DNA of 50,883 nt from a virus, in the IMG/VR virus record IMGVR_UViG_3300042923_000161, positions 1 through 50,883 of that record; one strand, given 5' to 3'. Below, in pieces: positions 46,818-50,883 of this stretch; position 1 is the first letter of the stretch, and every line of letters starts with the position of its first letter. The notes under the pieces were generated by a model. The model did not search any database and was not told the DNA's origin. It saw only the letters and a list, made by a program, of their open reading frames with translations. A program made the position numbers and the translations under genes.

Positions 46818-47546
46818 ATGCATATCTTGGACTTAAACGGTGAAGTCGTACCTTACGGAAAGGTGCACAAACAACTATACGCCAACTTCTTGGATGGTAC
46901 ACTTCCGACATGGTTGGAAACAGCCATCAGAGATGCTACAGCCCAAGCCGAGGTTGTTGGAGGGGGAACGACATACGAACCCCTTCCAGATCGGGGTACG
47001 GTGCAGGTAACGTCACCTATCACCAACAACTCATACGCTGAACTGCGGACCAAGGTACTGTTCGATTCAACGAAGGTATCTGCGATCAAGTTCACGTTGG
47101 AAGCTTTCCAACTGGCGGGTAACACATGGCAGACGGCACAGATCGGGATCAAATCGCCAGACGGCCTGTCCGGTGTAACCTTCTTTCAAAACGCTGTCAG
47201 TGGTAGTAGTGGTACGATCAGGATTTACAGACCGGGTGGTAATGTTGACAGACCTGTAAAGATGGCACTGTTCACATTGGGAATGGCAGGGGATGAGGGC
47301 CAGAACCGGAAGAACTTCTCCATTTTGTTGTTGACAGGGAAGCAGTATCCAGCCGATGCAGAGCGTCAGTTCGTATTGCTGATGAACGGTGATCAAGTGG
47401 GGGCTTACGAAGAGATTACAGGATTGTTAAATCACGGACAGCTTCAGTGCGTGGCGCGGACAGGGACGAATGCTTCAGGTATGCCTACAGACCAGCCAAG
47501 GTTTGTCAAAGCTGCTGCGGTTCGTGTGGAGTTGTGGAGCAACTAG
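46818..47546 (+). CDS. Beta-rich structural protein of unknown function (242 aa)
   Basis: The N-terminus (MHILDLNGEVVPYGKVHKQLYANFLDGTLPTWLET) may anchor the protein to the virion. Residues about 65-242 form a beta-sandwich-like domain (AELRTKVLFDST...VSAIKFTLEAFQLAG, FVLLMNGDQVGAYEEITG). It immediately follows the propeller gene and may form a second head or tail appendage with it. GGAGGT lies upstream. Confidence 0.65.
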   Translation: MHILDLNGEVVPYGKVHKQLYANFLDGTLPTWLETAIRDATAQAEVVGGGTTYEPLPDRGTVQVTSPITNNSYAELRTKVLFDSTKVSAIKFTLEAFQLAGNTWQTAQIGIKSPDGLSGVTFFQNAVSGSSGTIRIYRPGGNVDRPVKMALFTLGMAGDEGQNRKNFSILLLTGKQYPADAERQFVLLMNGDQVGAYEEITGLLNHGQLQCVARTGTNASGMPTDQPRFVKAAAVRVELWSN

Positions 47547-47561
47547 AAAGGTGGTTTCAAT

Positions 47562-48131
47562 ATGAACTACGCTGAAATGAAGGTAATGTTGGAATATTAC
47601 GTAGACGATGAGGTAGACAACCCCATCGCTCTACGTCTTCTCAATGAAGGGAAGAACCGCATGGCGCTTGCCGTCCATGCGAAGTTCCCTGATATTACAC
47701 AATTAACAGGCTCTGACGAATTCGTATTTGATGACAGGTTCCACAATACAGCAGTGCTGTACGCTGCTGCAATGGTTAAGACCTATGACTCATCCATTGC
47801 GGAAGCACGGGAATTTGAGAACAAGTTCGAACTGGGTCTGCGTGAATTTGTAGAGAATTATGACACGCCGATACAGTACACTACGGAGCCAAACATACAG
47901 AACTTCACAGTCACTGCGGAAACGGCAGTTACTCCAGTGTTCCGGGTTACAGATCGGGATTACAATATGTACGGTGACATTACTGTTTACTTGAACGGGA
48001 ATCCAGTAAGACATCAGAAGTACGGTTCAGAGATCAGATTGTATGATACTCCAGCAGTTGACGATATTGTAACCATTCAGTGGGATCAAAATATATACGG
48101 TGGGGTTCAGCCGTGGTCAAGGGGGTTTTAA
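47562..48131 (+). CDS. Tail tube protein A / head-tail adaptor-like (189 aa)
   Basis: An all-helical N-terminal half (AEMKVMLEYYVDDEVDNPIALRLLNEGKNRM, YAAAMVKTYDSSIAEAREFENKFEL) is followed by a small beta domain (about 110-189, VFRVTDRDYNMYGDITVYLNGNPV). Size, architecture and position before the larger tail gene match the T7 gp11-type tail tube protein or a gp6-like adaptor. It would form the ring below the portal. Confidence 0.75.
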   Translation: MNYAEMKVMLEYYVDDEVDNPIALRLLNEGKNRMALAVHAKFPDITQLTGSDEFVFDDRFHNTAVLYAAAMVKTYDSSIAEAREFENKFELGLREFVENYDTPIQYTTEPNIQNFTVTAETAVTPVFRVTDRDYNMYGDITVYLNGNPVRHQKYGSEIRLYDTPAVDDIVTIQWDQNIYGGVQPWSRGF

Positions 48132-48134
48132 ACT

Positions 48135-50135
48135 ATGGCACGTCAGCAAACTAATTTCAATCCAGCCGTCAAAGAGTTTGAAGCCTACCTTGACTTCAGC
48201 GGTGGTCAGAACTCTGCGGTATCCAATGAGCGGTTGAACGATAACGAATTCCCACTCATGGTCAACGTAGATAATACAGGCCGTGGTTCTGCAAAGACCC
48301 GGTATGGTCGGGTGGACCGTGGTGGTCCGAAGCGGCTCTTGTTGTCTACAGTGTCTAAGGGTCAAGGGCTGTTTAACTTTTACCGGGCAAACGTGTCAGA
48401 ACCTGTACTTATCGGTGCAGCGCACGGGCAATTGTACCTCATGCGCAGACCTGTAGACATGGGAACTATTGAGAAGATCAACATAGTGGATGGTACCAAT
48501 ACAGACTTCAGGTTCCAAACACAGCTTCCTATCGAAGCTGCTCAGTACAGAGACACGCTGTATATTGCCACAGGCACAAAGCTAGTTCAGTTGACCTACG
48601 CCAGCAACATCTATACGGCAAAGACAGTCGACCCATACCAGCCTACAGTTCAAGAAGCCATCTACATTGGTACAAATGGTCTTGCACCGGACCCGGATGC
48701 CTATATTCAAGACGGTACAGGCACTTTGGACGTTACTGGCATCAAACCTGCGAGTCGTAACGGTTCTGTAAACCAAGATATTAACATGACCGCATACATA
48801 AACAGACCCGCAGGGGATTCAGGTACCATTGATTACAAATGGGAGTACAAACGTTCTTCAGAGACTACGTTCCCGACCACGCCGTTCAAGGATTTTACAG
48901 CAGGTGCGAAGACACAGGCGATCAAATTCGACCAGCCTACGAAGTATGACATAAAAGTAACCGTTCGGAAGACAGGAACAACTTCTCCGCTCAAAGAGTA
49001 CTTGCTTACGAACTTCCAAGTCAATGCTACCGAAAATCCACCGAATATGTCTGTGGCAGGTATTCAAAGATGTCGGAAGATCATCCTGCACTGGGACAGG
49101 CTCCTGATGAGTGGTGATGACACCAATCCATTCCAGATGTATATCAGTCACCTTCAGAATCCCCGATACTTCCCGGTGTCGAACACAATCAACTTCGACT
49201 TTGGTAAGCAGGAACCTATCACAGCGGTTGTACGGTTTCAAGACTTGCTGGTGATCTTCACACGGTCTACAATCCAGACCCTAATAGGTAAGTCGGTAGA
49301 TGACTATGAGCGCTACTTGATTCATGACGGTTTGGGGTGCGTGGCTGGACGCTCAGCCGTGGTTGTAGGTAACAACGTACTATTTCTGTCACATGACGGT
49401 GTGTACGCTCTCAGACCAAATCCTTACCGTATAGAGACGATGAACGTTGCCCGGATAGATGCCAACATCCAACGGGAGATTGACCCCACTCAGACGGATG
49501 CTTGCGCGGTTGTACATGACTCTCAATACTGGTTATGTTTCCCAAGCAAGAAGGCGATTTACAGGTACTACTTCGAACGCAAAGTCTGGACAAAGGATAC
49601 TTCAGACAAATTGGATGTAGCACAGTTCCTATTGTCAGCCGATGATGTGTTTAATCTCACGTCTGAAGGTCGGGTGTACCAGCATGACCGGGACGTATTC
49701 ACGGATGCAGGTGTGCCGTATGACATGGTTATCGAATCCAAGTTCTATGACTTGTCAGCGTCATTCAACAACAAGAAACTGAAGCGGCTGTACATTCTGG
49801 CCCGGCATGAAAAAGAGTATGATGTCAACATGTTTGTTACTGTTAAAGCAGATTCAGCGTTGGCAATCACTCCAGATACTGGTACAATCAACAGAGACGA
49901 TGAGAACGGTTGGTCTTGGCAAATCGTGACCGCGCCGAACTTCGAATTTCTTCGTGGGACAACCTTCGGGTCGTGGATCATGGGAGACAGTCCATTCGGT
50001 GATGTTGAACTATCAGTACAACGTGCTTCAGTACGTGGTAAGTGTCGCCGGGTGAAGTTCTCAGTACGAACCTCTTCCACAGAACCCTGCGAGATGTACG
50101 GCTTTGCTTTCCAATTCAAACTCAAGAAGATTTAG
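48135..50135 (+). CDS. Tail tube protein B-like / stabilisation protein (666 aa)
   Basis: The start FEAYLDFSGGQNSAVSNERLNDNEFPLMVN and later blocks DLLVIFTRSTIQTLIG, GCVAGRSAVVVGNNVLFLSHDGVYAL and VVHDSQYWLCFPSKKAIYRYY are typical of T7 gp12-like or P22 gp10-like tail proteins, a beta-propeller nozzle. An insertion at about residues 190-305 (NMTAYINRPAGDSGTIDYKWEY...KYDIKVTVRKTG) looks like an immunoglobulin/PKD domain. It follows the adaptor by 3 bases. Confidence 0.8.
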   Translation: MARQQTNFNPAVKEFEAYLDFSGGQNSAVSNERLNDNEFPLMVNVDNTGRGSAKTRYGRVDRGGPKRLLLSTVSKGQGLFNFYRANVSEPVLIGAAHGQLYLMRRPVDMGTIEKINIVDGTNTDFRFQTQLPIEAAQYRDTLYIATGTKLVQLTYASNIYTAKTVDPYQPTVQEAIYIGTNGLAPDPDAYIQDGTGTLDVTGIKPASRNGSVNQDINMTAYINRPAGDSGTIDYKWEYKRSSETTFPTTPFKDFTAGAKTQAIKFDQPTKYDIKVTVRKTGTTSPLKEYLLTNFQVNATENPPNMSVAGIQRCRKIILHWDRLLMSGDDTNPFQMYISHLQNPRYFPVSNTINFDFGKQEPITAVVRFQDLLVIFTRSTIQTLIGKSVDDYERYLIHDGLGCVAGRSAVVVGNNVLFLSHDGVYALRPNPYRIETMNVARIDANIQREIDPTQTDACAVVHDSQYWLCFPSKKAIYRYYFERKVWTKDTSDKLDVAQFLLSADDVFNLTSEGRVYQHDRDVFTDAGVPYDMVIESKFYDLSASFNNKKLKRLYILARHEKEYDVNMFVTVKADSALAITPDTGTINRDDENGWSWQIVTAPNFEFLRGTTFGSWIMGDSPFGDVELSVQRASVRGKCRRVKFSVRTSSTEPCEMYGFAFQFKLKKI

Positions 50136-50147
50136 GAGGTGTTCGTT

Positions 50148-50883
50148 ATGGCAAAGGTCAACCAGTCCAGCATGAAACAATGGCAGGATGGTCAAACAAT
50201 ACATGGGCCTGAGTACAGTCAAGAGCGTGACTTGCTGGTTGCAGCTTATAATGATACACAAGATCAGGTTACACTTCTAAAGGGTGCTAACAGTATTGGA
50301 CCCACTCAAATCCAAGGAGGTGCCGTCACTAGGGACAAGATCAGTGACGGTGCTGTAGACCTAACCAAAATAGCACCACAATCTGTAGATACGTTGAGAC
50401 TTACGGATGCTGCTGTAACAACCACTAAGTTGGCAGACAGTGCTGTCACTACAGCAAAACTTGCTACAGACTCTGTGTTAGAGTCAAAAATTGCAGACAA
50501 CGCTGTGACAACACCCAAGATTAACAACGGTGCTATTACACAGCCAAAGATCGGCACTAACGCCGTCACTACTTCAGCAATTGCCGATGGTACTGTAACT
50601 AATCCGAAAATTGCTGACCTTGCTGTCAACACAGGTAAGATTGCAGACTTAACAGTTACATCCGGTAAGATTGCAGATGGTGCGATTACTCCAGAAAAAT
50701 TATCGCAAACATACTATACCGCTACACAGACGGACCAACAAATAAACACAGCGCTTTCCGGTGGGTTGCCACAGGAAGTTATTGACCAAATCATTGCTGA
50801 AGTTGCTGATATCCCAGAAGCAACTACCACATCAATGGGTATTGTGCAGCTTACAAATTCGACTGTATCGCAAAGTGAATATG
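50148..50883 (+). CDS. Tail fibre / receptor-binding protein, N-terminal part (continues at position 1)
   Basis: AGGAGGT lies 7 bases before the ATG. The frame is open to the contig end and continues at 1-1467 after the circle is closed. Residues 1-40 probably attach to the tail. Residues about 55-185 are a tandem array of units of the form DGAVTTPKIA with spacing of about 7-14 residues, a repeat seen in fibre shafts that form trimeric beta-helices. A polar region (YYTATQTDQQINTAL) leads into the collar repeat across the junction. Confidence 0.87.
   Translation, partial: MAKVNQSSMKQWQDGQTIHGPEYSQERDLLVAAYNDTQDQVTLLKGANSIGPTQIQGGAVTRDKISDGAVDLTKIAPQSVDTLRLTDAAVTTTKLADSAVTTAKLATDSVLESKIADNAVTTPKINNGAITQPKIGTNAVTTSAIADGTVTNPKIADLAVNTGKIADLTVTSGKIADGAITPEKLSQTYYTATQTDQQINTALSGGLPQEVIDQIIAEVADIPEATTTSMGIVQLTNSTVSQSEY
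50757..50883. repeat. Terminal direct repeat, right copy
   Basis: Identical to 1-127 over all 127 bases. It is the other half of the assembly overlap that shows the genome was closed as a circle. Confidence 0.93.

Overview
This window is one complete, circularly assembled genome of a podovirus-like tailed phage. The first 127 bases are repeated exactly as the last 127 (1-127 = 50757-50883), so the unit genome is 50,756 bp and the contig is opened inside the tail-fibre gene. Virion genes resemble those of short-tailed phages: terminase, a 648-residue portal, scaffold, decoration protein, capsid, two tail-tube-like proteins, a fibre and two very large internal or ejection proteins. There is no tape measure, sheath or baseplate set. 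Sequence hints point to an endospore-forming Gram-positive host, perhaps Paenibacillus or a relative. These are strong AGGAGG ribosome sites, an XkdX-like protein, an M15 endolysin, a YyaC-like sporulation protein and a fibre segment of a type common in Paenibacillus phages. No integrase, CI-like repressor, phage RNA polymerase or tRNA was found.

Layout. A control region (about 33.56-34.37 kb) has two tandem leftward promoters, one rightward promoter, a G-rich stretch and a long structured leader RNA. Leftward from it runs the early/replication arm (33.56 down to 9.70 kb). It starts with many small unknown genes, then a SNF2-type helicase, a PD-(D/E)XK nuclease, a Sak4/AAA_24 ATPase, a DUF669 SSB-like protein, a primase-helicase that joins a zinc finger and TOPRIM to an MCM-like AAA+ motor, a family A DNA polymerase and a dUTPase. 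A RuvC-like resolvase and a DUF3310 protein close it. A rightward FtsK-like translocase/replication-relaxation pair (11.19-12.84 kb) is inserted in this arm. Rightward from the control region (34.37 kb through the contig end to 9.68 kb) are small genes, packaging, head, tail, fibre, internal virion and lysis genes.

The strongest unexpected signals are RNAs. A hammerhead ribozyme lies on the minus strand at 28343-28421, with complete core, stem II, a GUGA-capped stem III, a GUA cleavage site and a 5-base-pair loop-loop interaction. A three-way-junction RNA directly follows the yyaC-like stop codon (29409-29473), and a roughly 275-nt multi-helix leader opens the early operon. Other points are the TOPRIM-MCM fusion, the phage-borne yyaC homologue, an endolysin with an in-frame internal start, a glycosidase-like propeller protein between head and tail genes, and conserved promoter families.

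How it may work: host sigma-A-type RNA polymerase would read the tandem leftward promoters to make the early transcript, cut or shaped by the embedded RNAs. Replication would use the phage polymerase, primase-helicase, SSB-like protein and recombination proteins. The rightward operon would then build, package and release virions. All functions are read from sequence by eye; no database search was run.
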